A DNA stretch of 64,000 nucleotides from Enoplosus armatus (Eukaryota; Chordata; Actinopteri; Centrarchiformes; Enoplosidae), in NCBI RefSeq assembly GCF_043641665.1, contig NC_092191.1, forward strand, positions 14,229,501 through 14,293,500, given 5' to 3'. Made by a program: the position numbers and the translations under genes. Positions 1 through 13,072 of this stretch are shown piece after piece; the stretch's first letter is position 1, and each line of letters begins with the position of its first letter. The notes under the pieces are model-generated. The model made no database searches. It was not told the origin of the DNA and saw nothing but the letters and a program-made list of their open reading frames with translations.

Positions 1-169
1 GAGTGAATGATGACACTGACATTCAAAGAGTGAATTCTTTGGAGTCTTAAGATTTTTGGGAACCAGCAACCAGTCATACCTAGTACCTAAAAGACAGAAT
101 AAGTTGTCATTGCCTTCCAAAAAGACACATATGACCGTAACAAAAACTGATCTGCCACCTCCATGGTTG

Positions 170-300
170 AAGTCTGGTTAAATTTGGACAAATTAAACTA
201 CTTGTTTAAGGTGTGGGCAACATGGTGGTCATGGTTGCCAGAAACCAATGTTGACTGTCGGGGAGAGACAGGATAGATACCCAACCATCTCTGGTGGCTG
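170..300 (+). repeat. Dispersed teleost repeat remnant (family D, copy 1)
   Basis: The stretch contains an AAACTACTTG..TTAAGGT block and then a block reading GAAACCAATGTTGACTGTCGGGG. A second diverged copy of the same order of blocks lies at about 30600-30790 (ACCACTTGGTTAAGG, then GAAACCAACAGTGACTGTCGGG). The pattern resembles a repeat I remember as common in perciform genomes. No coding potential is visible. The ends are approximate and the family name is unknown to me. Confidence 0.5.
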
Positions 301-329
301 TTAAATACATCAGTGAGAGGACAGCCAGT

Positions 330-455
330 ATTCACACAGTATTGCCCCCAATAGAGCAACTTGAGGCACCTTGCGTGGCAGCTCCATGGACATCGATTGT
401 AAAGCGCTTTGTTGGTTAAGGTATAAAAGTACTATATAAGTGCAGTCCATTTGTC
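330..455 (+). repeat. 3' part of a SINE-like teleost repeat
   Basis: The sequence TTGCGTGGCAGC is followed by TGTAAAGCGCTTTG and then TACTATATAAGTGCAGTCCATTTG. This matches the 3' region of a very abundant teleost short repeat that ends in a form like AAAGCGCTATATAAATGCAGTCCATTT. The tRNA-like head is not recognisable, so the copy is 5'-truncated or badly decayed. The identification is from memory. Confidence 0.55.
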
Positions 456-3400
456 AGGAAAACCAACATAGATCATTTGAAAAAAATGAGCTATGTTGCC
501 GTTTTTGTGACAAAGACAGCTTCCAGCGGCCACTTGTGGTACTGTACCTTTAGGCACTTTGGCAATTGCATCAAGTTTTGGCCATGGTTGCGGCCACATG
601 GATTGCTGCCTTCTGTTGGAATCCAGGCTAAGCCTAACGTATGCCTTCTATCGCAACGAGGCTCTTGTCATTGGTTGATTTTTATCTCTGTGACATTATT
701 GGTCAAGCTCAGATCCCAACGCTTAACAGTTTAACATTGAATGAAAAATGTAGGACCATTAATGCAGAAGTACCTACAGTTGCATTAAATTACTCTTTAA
801 TTTATATTTTTTCTCGGTAACGTTGTTGTTGTTCCCGTTTATCTTTGTCTCTATACATATATTTTGAGCACTGACACCTACATTAATGAGTCATTAAAAC
901 AAACTGAATTGAAATTAATTTCATCACAGTGCTGAGTTGAAAGACTGACGTTGTAGGCCTACATCATTGTCACATATTATAATGCTCCCTTTTTTGTAAG
1001 GCCAATGACTCATTGGCATGATAGTCTATAGTTTCATATAAAATATTAATGTGTCTCTATGAGTCTTTTAAGTCTAGCCAAGTTAACACTTGCAGCACAC
1101 CTAAACCCCATATCAAACAGCAGCAGCTGCAGAGAAGCCCCAAGCCACCTCAGCTTAATCCAATTTGACTGGCCATCACTGTGGGCGATGCTGGATGGAA
1201 CATTATGTGAGGTGGATAGAGCTTTTTACTCTGCATTAGTGGAAAGGGATTTATAAGTCCACTTTTGACTTTTCTGTGAAAAAATAAATTGGTCAAATGC
1301 TAATATTTATGCTGTTGTGTCCCACCACACGGCCATTTGAGCGATACAATGAATAAACTGGCATTCATCAATTTTAGTGACATGCAAAGAAGAGGTGGAA
1401 ATCATGGGTCTATGTTGACAGGTGGTTTGTCATATTTTCACACAACTATTCAAAATTAGTGAAAAAGAGATTGATTGTTGAGACATAGCTCATACTATTG
1501 CAAATTATTTGTATTTTCACTCTTTGACCTTGAAATGTAATTGGCTGCCTCCTTTTTTTTTAAGGGTAGATACACAAGTTGGACAACCTCCATTTCTGTT
1601 GCTTGGACGCTTCACAGCCGGCACATAATTTGGAAACTGGTGAATTGTCTGAGAAATGTGAGCTCCAGTGACAGAGAAGGTGCAGAAATAAGCTTTTAGC
1701 TAATCCATGCCAAACATATCAGACATCTGTCACTTGCAGCGCCGGCCAGCCCTCTGCTTCGCAAGCTCATTTGGCACTTGAAACTGAAGATTTCTGAGAC
1801 AATCTTTAGATTATGCAGCTATATATCTGTCTCTGTACTTTCGTGGTGCGTGCACTCTATTCTTGCTGCCAACATATCAGGAGCTCCCTGTGGTTTAAAT
1901 GTCAGAAAGACGCTCATTCCAACCGACAGAATTAACTTACAGTCAGCTCAGCACGCGGGGGCTCCAAATGATAGCATGCAGCATCGGGATACTCACCTGA
2001 GCTGCAGCACCGTGAAAACAAATAAGACGTGAACAGATGCAGAAACACTTTGGCATTGTGATGACCTCAAAACAAACAATTGGCATCATGGGATTTTCAT
2101 GCGAGTGAAAATGTGGCACGATCTAGCTCTATCTTTGCATGAACGGGTATTGTTCATTTATTTTCACACACTCAAAGCGTATTTTATATTGTGTCACATC
2201 CTCCTGCTCTCTCTGTTTCTCTCTCTCTCATAACAGATGGTGAGAGTGATTCACTCCTGGGTCAGATGCAGACACAGAACAGGTACCATGTACAGTAGTA
2301 AGTCAATGCACTTCACTGCGGTGTCATGGAAGAGTGTTTTTCACAATAGCTTAATTTGATGAATAAAAGTTTGCTTAACGGGATAGCCTGTAATCTTAGC
2401 ACCGTAACTGTTGCTTCCTAAGTGAGCTCTAATTATGAGAAATAGATGCTGTGTGATGCTGCATTATATGTGCCTCTGTATGTGTAACCCTGGGCTTTTC
2501 TCATTGAAATATTGCTGTGACATTAGTTGAGATGGCAATGAAACAAAGAAGGACAGAAGGAGAGAATATGAGACAGACAGTGGTGCAGTAAACAGTAATT
2601 ATCTGTAAAATCTTATAAAGTAGACAGAGCACTGGTAAATCAGCTTTAAAAGCACCTGGGAGTGAAACTAGTGAAATGTACTGAGCAGCTCACAGAGATT
2701 ATATAACGTTGTGTTGATGGTTCATTTGACAACAACGTGTTAAGGTTTTTTTGCCTTTACATTAACCCCCCCCCCCCATTACGTTAGCTCAATTGGTTCG
2801 ATTGAGCAAATTGTATTTCTTTAAATCGTGAAATAGAAACATAATCTTGTGCATAAATAGGGAGGTTTAAAGGCAGTGAGACTCAGTGTGCCTAGGAAAT
2901 GTAAAAACTGAAAAGCTTTGGCACCCTCTGCTGTTAGAGAGATTTCCAGATGGCAGCTATTTACACAGACCTGCTGTAGTAATGCAGACATGGCAGAGGG
3001 CAGGAGGGATGCCGAGCAGCCTGACACAAAGGAAGATGAAAAATATTGTGTTTGTGAGACTTTAAGGCACTCTAATTAACCCTCCCATTGAGGTCCTTTT
3101 GTTATTTTTAGGGGAACTTGTCTCATCTTCATTAATATTTGACTTGTTTGAAGGGTCATCTCTTATTCATCACAGGAATCTGCCACTCTCTGTATAAAAC
3201 CAATGTTGGAAAAAGAGTAAAAATATTTTTCTGGTTTTGTTTCTTTGTTCAAAGTTCTTTTTTTCCCAGGTGATGATTCCCAAAGGAATGCCAGACTAAT
3301 TGTTGCTGTTGGTTGTTTCATATTCACCTAATACCTTGCAGCTTTTCTTGTGCTCCCAGGAGTACAGCACATTTGATAGCTGTTATTTGTCGGGGGCAGT

Positions 3401-4924
3401 GCTTTGCCCGCATGGTGTATTGTGTGCTGTGGTTATCTGCGGTGAACTAAGACAAACATTAATTGGTGGCAGTGGATCCTCTGCTCTGTACCTGCTGTGA
3501 GCCCACACCACGCTTCGGTGTGGCAACCCCATCATCGCTCCCATCCGAAATCTCCTCTGACAGGGCCAGCAGCACCGAGCTCCTGGTTATCATTTATCAT
3601 CCCAGCAGATTGGCTCATGCAGCACACGGCAGACTGATGGGTCATCCTCATGCTGGGGACCTGGCTGGAGAAAAGCTGTGGCGAGTTGTCTGCATGATTG
3701 GAAAGCTGAGAAATGGAGAGGAGGGCTTGTCATTAAAGAGAGAGATACTTCTAATTCATCTAGCTTGTCATCGCTCGGCAGTATAAGCGCTTCAGACAGC
3801 TCCGATATCGTATTAGCACACCTGCACAGGCCCCAAGAGGAAAGAATAGGACTTAGTGGTGTTCCTCACCAGCTCCCTCAGAGATGTACACCAGAGATTA
3901 CCCCATTAATATATCCCACTACTCACTGGGGGGGTGGGGTATCTCCCCTTGAGTGCACATCTGTAGGATACCACAGGTGGCCTCCCCTCCGCACAGGGAG
4001 GTACCTTGATTGTTTTTCCAGGACTCATCAGCTCAGTTGGGAATGTTTGGTGTGCTTTGTTGGCTCGGTTGACACCTGCAGTGTTACTTAGGCATCAAAT
4101 CACTTTTCCCATTTTTAGCGCAAAGCCATGCAATGTTCAGCCAATTTTATTTTTTGACTGAAAGCAACACTTTTCATCTTCACTCCAGTTCATTTATTGT
4201 GAATGTCTCACGTTGATCAAAGGGTGGTGGTTGACAGATCATCATTAAGTCATAATCTGCCCCAAAACTCCTTTGTTTTTCTTAAGATCTTGGGCAAAGC
4301 AATAAATACATCCTTATGAGCCTGGACTATTGTTTTGAGAAGGTCAAACCCAACAGACTAATCAATGACATCATGAAGAGACGCAAGCTGCTCCATCAAC
4401 CAGGAGGTGACTTTGTGGACTCATGGGGATGTTTCCTGTAGCCCCTACACATTAATGAGCTTAATTTCATAGCAATGCTCAACTAGGGAATACCTCTCTC
4501 TCCCCTGAACGTCACCATGGATCCTGACTCTTATGCAGTGTTAATGGGGCAGACAGTTTTGCTTTGATGACAAATTGAAGTATTGGCTGGATTTCATCTG
4601 TTTTAGAAGAAATATAGTCTTAGACAGAAGGCTGGATTTCAATGTCCAAGTTTATAGAGGTAATATAAACTATGTTTTAAAGTGGATTTTTACTTTAATG
4701 GAAATTACTATTGCATTTCACTTTTTGGCATCCAGCAGCTCAGCTGTCTCCCTGTTACTCATCTCCTGGGATAGAGAGACTCTGACAGGTCCTCAATATT
4801 GCAAGGTTAGTGAATCGTGCCAGATATTATTACTGGTTTAATAAACTAAACCAGTGCACAAACAATACTTTGCACAGGTGTAGGCTTGTAAAAATATAAT
4901 TCTGAGGGCTCCATTATTACAATT

Positions 4925-5014
4925 CACATTAGGAAAGACAATTTAATACATACTGAATCTAATAATTTGTATCACATTAGAAAAGACATTTTAATACATA
5001 CAGAATCTAATTAT
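4925..5014. repeat. Tandem duplication, period 48
   Basis: Two copies of about 42 nt, beginning CACATTAG and containing TTTAATACATAC.GAATCTAAT, start at 4925 and 4973. They differ at only a few bases, so this is a fairly recent local duplication in non-coding DNA. Confidence 0.85.
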
Positions 5015-5527
5015 TTTCTGAGCGGTTAACCTGTCAAAACTCTCCCGCCCACTCTGTGATACAGTATGTACACATTCAACTAGTTATAATAGAATTGAAA
5101 TGCCGGTGCAGGAAAGAGAAGTTGTGTGGTGCGATTTAAATGGACTGTCTGGTTGTGATGACAGAGGCACAGTTTACCATGACCATTCATGCTGTTGAAA
5201 GCAGCTCTCTGGGCAGATGTGATCAGCAGAGGCACTGTCTCCCTCCAGCCCAGATTGACAAGCCAGACCAGACTCAGGAGATGGATATCACAAGGGACAG
5301 CTGAGCTGCAGGAAACCAGTGGTGCAGGCAGTTTTCAGCCAGCCTCATTACAGTGGACAGGTTGATCCAGGCAATTGCTCCTCAGACAAGGTTGACTCTT
5401 AAGCACTAATTGTGTAATGCAGTATAGGATGACGATTATGATACAGTTCCCTGGTGTTAAAGAAATACTATGAAACAATTGGGATTGGGTTTGTTTTGAC
5501 TACTTGCTGTGGCAGTGTTAAACAATG

Positions 5528-5588
5528 AATGTGAGAAGATATATTGTTTGAATGAGAGGAGTTCAAATGTGAGGAGATATATTGTTCG
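5528..5588. repeat. Short direct repeat, period 38
   Basis: AATGTGAGAAGATATATTG.. at 5528 recurs as AATGTGAGGAGATATATTG.. at 5566. About 23 nt are shared with two mismatches. No function is evident. Confidence 0.7.
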
Positions 5589-6395
5589 ATGCACTTGTAA
5601 ACCAAATTCCGTATTGCATAATTTCAGACAGGCTACATTAAAGTGAATGGGCAGTTCATTCAAACTGTGCACACTACTATTATAATCACAATTTGTGTAA
5701 TGAAGGAAACATCTTGTCTGCAATTTGCTCATTCACCTCATCTTGCAACAGTGCATTGTTTAGTGCTTGTGTACTTCTTAACATAAAAGCATCAGTTATC
5801 AGTTATCGCCAATGCACGGTCTGTCTGCATTTCAGTATTCTCTCATGTGTCTCACTCACCATGACATAAACATAATCTCTGTGCATTAATCTTTATTATT
5901 CAGCAGAGCCACTGGAGAATTCAAATCACTAACCATATATATAGTCAAGGTCACGGTAAGAAAAAAGGCAGAATTTTTTTTTTACACAGATTAATAAATC
6001 AAGGTGTTTGCCCCCAATCTAAATGTAAGTGGAACACTCAGTATTGATTGAGGTGTGCTTATTTTGCTCGGTAAAACCACAGTGAATACATATAGATTTT
6101 AATAACACAGCCAAAGACAGTAAAGGGATTCAACTGAAGAAGATGTTTGCTTTTCACTTCCTAGTTTTTCTGTGAATCTGGCGATTAAGCATTCTGAGGC
6201 TGTAGTTTTCATCTATTGTGCTCTGGGAATGCAAAAGACAAGCAGTTGTCCCCAAACCTGCTGTGAGAGCAGACAGATCACTGGTCAATTTAGTGATTGG
6301 ACAATCATTATATGTGCACTGAGCAGCAGTCCATATTTCTCAAAATCAAAGTGGGATACTATGATTGACAGAGGAGCGCCGTTGAGGCATTTTCG

Positions 6396-6770
6396 TAAAT
6401 AACCAAGATGGCTGCCGCTGATGTGGAACATTCTGTTGAATCCGCTATCGCGTCAGTATGAAATTAACTGGACGGTATGTTTTCTCTATTTTTCTCGACA
6501 CCATCCAGCTCATCCCTGCACACTGCAGTATGTTTACATTTTTCTGGCTTAACACATTATCATTCTGGGATAGGGGAAAAAACTCTCTGGCTTGTTTGTA
6601 GTTCTTTAAACCAATCACAACCATCTTGGGCGGCACTAAGCCCAGGATGCTGCATCGGTGCCCTTGCAAAAACTGTAACTGTAAGTGTAACCCAGATAGC
6701 GGAAGGGGAGGAGAATTTCGACTGAAATAGTCAGCCAATGGCAGACTTATCCCAACAGCCTACATCCGGT
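6396..6770 (+). mobile_element. Mosaic of decayed transposon fragments
   Basis: A well-placed ATG at 6408 (context AAGATGG) opens a 17-codon frame beginning MAAADVEHSVE and stops at TGA 6459-6461. This resembles, from memory, the start of a helicase-like ORF carried in a fish repeat. About 130 nt downstream, near 6610-6670, the AACCAATCACAACCATCTTGGGCGG block resembles another dispersed teleost repeat. The pieces look like remnants brought together by insertion and deletion, and no functional protein remains. Both identifications rest on memory and need a repeat-library search. Confidence 0.35.
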
Positions 6771-9700
6771 GAGACAGGCTACACTAAGACTAACTATGTC
6801 TACTGCAATACAGGACTTTTTGCCCAGGACATGAAGCTTTAGCCTTTGGTCTTTTAGCATGATATCATGTATGTAGCCATCAAGTGTATATTTAAGACCC
6901 CTTTTACAGGATTCTCGTTTAAATACAAGTCAGATGGAAACACTTAAATTCAGCCAACTCATGGAGTTATTGTTAAGCTTAATTGGCTAGCTAGAGCTGA
7001 TGAATCTGCTAATGACAGATGTCATATCAAGGACCCATTTTTTCAAACATTATGTTGAACAGAAATTGGGGTTTGATCCATGTTGCTCAGAATATTATTA
7101 TTTATTATATTATTTCCATGTTTGGAAAAAGTAAAACCCTGCCACTTTAACTTTATGTCACTTGTATTGTACTCCTTTTTAAACATTGACCTGCATTCAT
7201 GAAACCCAAGTCTTACACCATGTTTTGATCCATTACTGCACCCACTGGGACGTGGGCATTCATCAAGGTAAAGCACCTTGCACCGTTCAAAAAAATAAAA
7301 GCATATCTGCAAGTGAAAATTGGTAACTGAGTTGTGGCTGTCTTGTCGACAGCAAATTGTTAGATGCTTGAAAAGTTTCTTATCAGTTCATTTGGGTGAT
7401 TACGAAAGAATGTCTTCCTCCATTGTCTGCCGGGGAGGCTAATTATTTTATCATAGAAATTTTAATTAGCTGTATCTCAGAGTTGTCCACGGAGCTGCAA
7501 GAGCTACAATAGATAGAGCAAATAGTGTATGTGAGGCTTTTCATAGGAAGAACTATGCTTCACATAGAACAGCACAAAGAAGATGTACTGTCCATATTTG
7601 CTATAAAAAAGTCTCTGCGTGACATTCTGCAATGCATTCAGCACAGCTTAAGGGAGTGTGTGAGTATTTCAGCACATCTCACAAGGCAGCCAGTGGTTGC
7701 ATGAATGTTTGAGTTGTAAAAGACTCTCCAGAATCTGATTCCTACATACAGAAACATCAGTGAAAAGATGAATGTGATGAAAGGACTGTGCAAACACAGT
7801 AAGATCATCAATAAATCCAACTCTGCCTCGTTCCGATCAGGCTGCATAACGCTTGAGATTGGAATTTTACACCAGTGGAGCAGATATCAGGGGTTAAAAC
7901 AGAAGGTGACGGAGACTGATTAGTGCCTCATGATTGATTAGTGAGACTACAGCTTACCGAAGACAATGGAGCATGCTAACGGCAATGACAAAATCATGGG
8001 GTTAACTCATATTGGTCTCTATTATTAATGACTAAGCAGCTCTTTCCCAGGCATCTTCAAGATTGTCATTTTTTTTTCTATCCCACCCCCTCACTTCCTC
8101 ATCGCAGGGCAAAATAAATTATAGACAGGAAAATGAAAATGTGGCAGGTGATTTGTTGGAAAGATAGTTTGTTATTGTGTGCGTTCAGAATTGATAATTG
8201 CCAAGGTGACCTATGATCTCCTTGATTAACAAGGACACAGCTCTCTATCCCGACTGCTGAGGGGCTATTTCCAGAGCCCTTTGTCAGCATGATTTCTCTG
8301 CCTTTTCCTGCTGAATAAATCACACTGATATGCTATCAGTCATCCATATTTTGTTCCCTATAATGTAAAAAGAAACCTGTGAAATTATAATAATTTTTAC
8401 TTAATTTACTTGTTGGACTGCTAACACCTATAACAAGGGAGGCCGTGAGTTTTTCCACATTAATTGACACGTGCCATAACTGCAAAGAGTGAGTTTAAAA
8501 AAAAAACTAAAAAAACATATGCCGATTTGTAAAATAGCATGGGTACTTTAGTTTTAAGTCTGTCATCCAACCGGCTGTTTAAGATGAAGTTTTCAAGCCA
8601 GGAATGCTTGTCAATCCACAGTATGGGGGCAGCAGCTCATGGAATATTTACACAGCCAGAGAGGAGGGTTTGTGGGAGTCTAAGGCCTGGTGGTTGGAAC
8701 CACATTCAAAGGAAACGGATAAAGGCCCTGAGGAATCATGCAGTGCAGCATTGTCTCTGACAAAAAAAAAAAAAAAAACAGGCACAATGCTGGGGAAAAT
8801 ACCTTGATTTAAAATTCAGTTCTAAACCCAGGCATGGAAAAGGCAAATAGGAGTGTGAGTGGAATGTAAAGCAGAGCTGTATGCACCAGACTGGCGTAGT
8901 TTAGGTCACACATGCGTGACAGGCCCTACAATTTTTTTTTTTTCCTGAATGCTGAATCCCAGTTGTGCCTGTTGAAGCTTAGTGGTATCTTGTCCCAATA
9001 AGGCTGCCCAGCAAGCCTTTGCAAAGCTCACTAACAGGTTTCCTTGCATTTGATTTCTACTCATATATTCATCTTCCCAAGAATCATCCGAAATATGCCC
9101 AGGCTCTTACACATGTATTAAAAATGAAAGTGAATTTATTAATATTTATACCGAGCCATATGGTAAACAAGTAACTCTGTGGCTGGGAGATTTGGTCTGG
9201 TTTGGCGGATGTCAGCATCATCCTTCTAAAAGGAGAAATCTAAAAATCAAATTCCTTTGAGTAGACAGCAGACTGGTATATTAAACATCAAAAAGACCCG
9301 GGAGGGAAAGTAATGAAAGATGCTGAAAGCACACATCATGGGGATTATTCAATGCTGTTGATGTTTGATTGCCTTTTTTTGTGACTGTTTGAAATGATGA
9401 TACAAAAGATTGCTCTTTAAAAGTCCCATTAAAACAGGAAACAGAAAAAAGCTTTTTTTTTACTTTGTTCACAATTATGCATTATATAATGTAAATTTTT
9501 CATCAATAAATGCCAAATATAGGATCAAAATGGCCAAAATCCCATTACTCAATAGTGCCAGTGTGTGTACATAAAAATTATAGCCAATGACACCATTACA
9601 GACTCCTGAACCCCTCCATTTCCATCTAGCCCTCCCATCACACAAAACCTGCAAAATTGCAATTTTCAAAGTGGCAATGTAGTATGTTGGTGAATTTTCT

Positions 9701-11640
9701 TGGTTTGCACCAAGAACCTAGTTTTCATGATTGTGTCCTGGTGGCTGGAATGAATTTTTTTTTTTGAAGAAACAGGATTTGTGATTATTTCCATCCTGCT
9801 TCTTCGAGAAATATGTCAAACTGCTGAAGCAAGACAATATCAATTTCCCTGTGATTGTGAGCACGACATCCAAGCTTTAGAGGCTTTGCTAATTCAAATA
9901 GTGAACACTGTGTGTGGGCACTTACCGCTTCCGGTACCAGCATGTTTGTAGAGGGCGCAACTTCAAAAGTCAGTAGTTAAAAAATATGGAGTTATGATAA
10001 AGGAATAAAGGAGAAAAGTAAGAAAACAAACAGGAGCGACTGTAACAGGCTGCATGCACGGTCTGCGCATGCGCACTATATTAATGTTTCTATCCCTGTG
10101 CAGTAGCTCTATCAATATGTTTTTCATTTCCTAAATAGATTCATCTGTGTTATCAACCACACTCAACTTTTTTAGTCAAGTTCAAGGTTCATCAATGCTT
10201 TTAGCTCTTCTGCTTGACAGCAAGAAGCAGCAAGGGTCAAAAGCAGCACAGTCACTGCTGTTAAAAGATGAGATCACATCACCTCTATAAAGCATTTTTA
10301 CACTGTTGACTAACTGACTTTTAGATTTCCCTGATTACTGTGAAGACGCTGCAGGGTCAGAGGCACAGTTACATTTAGACTGGATACACTATAAGAGACA
10401 GACCTTGGCCTAATGTCTCTGAGCAGAGACGTTCCAAGACTCTGTTCGTACTGCAGATCAGAGTGCAGTATGTCAGTACACCGTACATTTCACCTCATTA
10501 ATCAAGCATGGTTATTCTAAGCTTAAATTTAAAGTGGGGTTTAAGTTGAAAGAGCATGTCTCAGCAAGTGAGGTAGTACAGAGTCTGTGAAAACATTTGA
10601 AATACATTTTCACTTATAAAATAATGAAGTGTGTTTAATTTTTGATGTTTCAGGGCTGTTAAATGTTTTATACACATTAAAATGTTGATAAAATTGGACC
10701 TCTGAAACATTGATTTATTGATAAATGACAAGTCAATAAGTTATCATTTTTTATGGCACTTTGTTTCCCAGAGGGGCTCAGAGAGAGAAATTCTCACTCA
10801 ATATGACAATAAATGCAAATATGTGTTATAGTGTTATTTGCGCTGTTGCTGATGTTTGTGAGGAAAAATCAAAGGAATAACAGTATTAATTAGCAAGGAT
10901 CATGTGTGCTCAGGAGTCAAAAGGCTCATATCGCACACATGGGAAGTCAGTTTGATACATCGATTGCACGTGCAGTATATCTTCAAAGAGCCTCAACTAT
11001 GCATCTTTTTGACAGACATTGATTATCTCATACAGTGAACATACATTTCCCTTTGCACTCACTTGAAGTGTTTATGATTGCCATACAAGAAGAAGTGCAA
11101 GAACTGCCCTCAGCACTTAACCTCATCACGACTACAGCACTCTGCAATTTCTGCAACACTTTTTAATTAAATATGAAGAAAAATGGGAAAACGGCCCTTG
11201 AAAGGATGCAAGGAAAGTGCCCACACTTTAATTTGTTAATAGAGCGGTACATCATTAGTGTAATGATTGCATCGAACAATGCAGTAAGACACAAGCCTGT
11301 ATACATTGATAGTGACATCCAATAGACATGACGCATGAACATTACTGTAAGCGTGAATCTATAATGCAAATACTTTGTGAGCGCATTAAAGGAGTCAAAC
11401 TCCAAGTGCTTGAAGATACCCCCCACTCTCATAGCATGTCTAGACATTTTCACAAGTTTCTTTGGCATTGCCATGTTTGTGAAAGTGACTACGCACTTCT
11501 ATTCATGTCCCAGGGTAGGTTACTGCTTCCTTATTTAATCATGTTGCTCTAAATAGTATGAGATCTGGGAGTTCTTCCTGTGGGATTATCGTATTTACAT
11601 GAAACTGCAAGACAAGGAGATCCTTTACAAATGTTCACAA
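6771..11640. other. Intergenic DNA, no gene recognised
   Basis: The stretch is AT-rich, with homopolymer runs such as the A run at 8762-8778. Frames are short and unrecognised. The only notable site is a palindromic NRF1-type motif near 10064, listed separately. Confidence 0.6.
10064..10075. promoter_or_regulatory. Isolated NRF1-type palindrome
   Basis: TGCGCATGCGCA fits the NRF1 binding consensus on both strands. It sits in a small CpG-containing patch (about 9930-10080) within otherwise CpG-poor DNA. No gene start is recognisable beside it, so it may be a distal element, an unannotated non-coding RNA promoter, or chance. Confidence 0.35.
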
Positions 11641-11649
11641 GACATATTA

Positions 11650-12585
11650 AACAAGACTAAGCGTCAGCCGTGCTAGCTTCTCTATGAGGCCATACCTTAG
11701 ACCATGTGCTGACTGTACCATTTATAAAAAGATGGACGACGCGTCTCCATACACGCGACAGACCCAATCGTGAGCACACCACACTCACAGCTGTCAATCA
11801 TGGCGTTTCATCCACTTTTTATAGCATCAAATAACTAATTAAAACCAAACTTATCAGAAAAATGAATACTTGAATAAACATCAGAGTGAACAGAACAACT
11901 ACCTAAAGAACTACCTAAGTTTTGCAGATTTTTGGTCTTCACCCAAAGTATTACATTCAAATTTTGACCTGATGATGGCGCTACATGAAAAGTCAGAGGA
12001 TCACCAAAGTGATTACAATTCATCCTGAATACAACATGAATACAGTGTAGACCAACTTTCATGGTAATCCATCCAAAAGTTGTCGAGACATTTCATTCAA
12101 AACCACAAATGTGAACCTCATGGTGGCACTACAGGAAATGTCAGGGGCTCGCCAAAGTCATTAGGATTCACCATTTAGGGAACATGAACATGTCTGTAAA
12201 ATTGTTGGGCCAATTCCTTTGGTAGCTTTTTAGATTTCACTTGTGAAAGTGACAACTTTGACCTGCTGGTGGCACAAGATGAAAAGTCAGGGGATCACTG
12301 AAGTACTTAGGATTCATTCTCTGGGTCCCATGAATATCAGTTCCAAATTTCACAGCAGTCCATGGTATATTTGTCAAAATATTTAACTCAAATCCAAAAA
12401 TGTTGACTTATGGTGGCGCTAGAGGAAAAGTCAAGGGATCACCAAAGTCAGTAAAATTCAACCTCCTAGGACCATGAACGTCTGTACAACATTTCATGGC
12501 AAATCGTCCAATAGTCGCTGAGAGTGGTGGACCGACTGACAGCCTACTGATCAACATTGCCATCCCTACAGCCATGCTGCTTTCA
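11650..12585 (+). repeat. Dispersed teleost repeat with four ~146-nt tandem modules (family A, copy 1)
   Basis: The copy begins with a GTGCTAGCTTCTCTATGAGG block, which is related to blocks at 30270 and 43918. It then carries four tandem modules, each opening with a form of TGGTGGCGCTAGAGGAAAAGTCAGGGGATCACCAAAGTCA shorter than 40 nt. The modules start at 11973, 12121, 12267 and 12411, a period of 144-148 nt. Each module continues through an ATTCATCCTCTGGG-like block and a TTTCATGGCAATCCATCCAA-like block. The final part, GGTGGACCGACTGACAG..CATTGCCATCCCTA, is typical of the family end. I remember it as common in perciform fish. There is no coding content. Confidence 0.75.
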
Positions 12586-13019
12586 CGGCAAAAAACAGAA
12601 TGGTGACTACATGTACACATATACTATATATGATACTATATACTGTAGCAGGGAGAGGCAGATGTACCACTGCTGCATGGCAATTTGCTGGAGAAAAAGA
12701 AGCAGTGCAGTTGTAAAGAGACAATAAAATACTCCCAGATCTGACCATTAAAGAAATATATAACTTCTGTAATGACAAATGGTGTAACAACTCATTCCAC
12801 AACAGCACAGGAGGATACACAAAATAATTCAGCACTTCAAGAAAAACTTCTCTCCGACGTGCTCATTTGGGTTTTACCAGTAAGTCATCCAGCAGAGATT
12901 CCTACTGGGAGGAGCCCATTATCACTGTGCTCAGACAAATGTAACATATGGACTACCTGGTGGTGACTGAGTTGAGCTGAAAGTCTGAATACATTTTACT
13001 GGTGTCTGGAGGATTTATC

Positions 13020-13072
<53 letters not shown>

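Larger units (their letters stand above)
456..6395. other. Intergenic DNA upstream of adgrb3
   Basis: No gene recognised. It holds a 12-base C run at 2766-2777, a CT-rich stretch near 2202-2236, and two short tandem duplications listed separately. Open frames up to 137 codons occur (3678-4091), but none resembles a known protein and none has a convincing splice context. The 3450-4100 part is somewhat GC-richer and low in repeats. It could be a conserved non-coding element, but that cannot be judged from one sequence. Confidence 0.6.
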
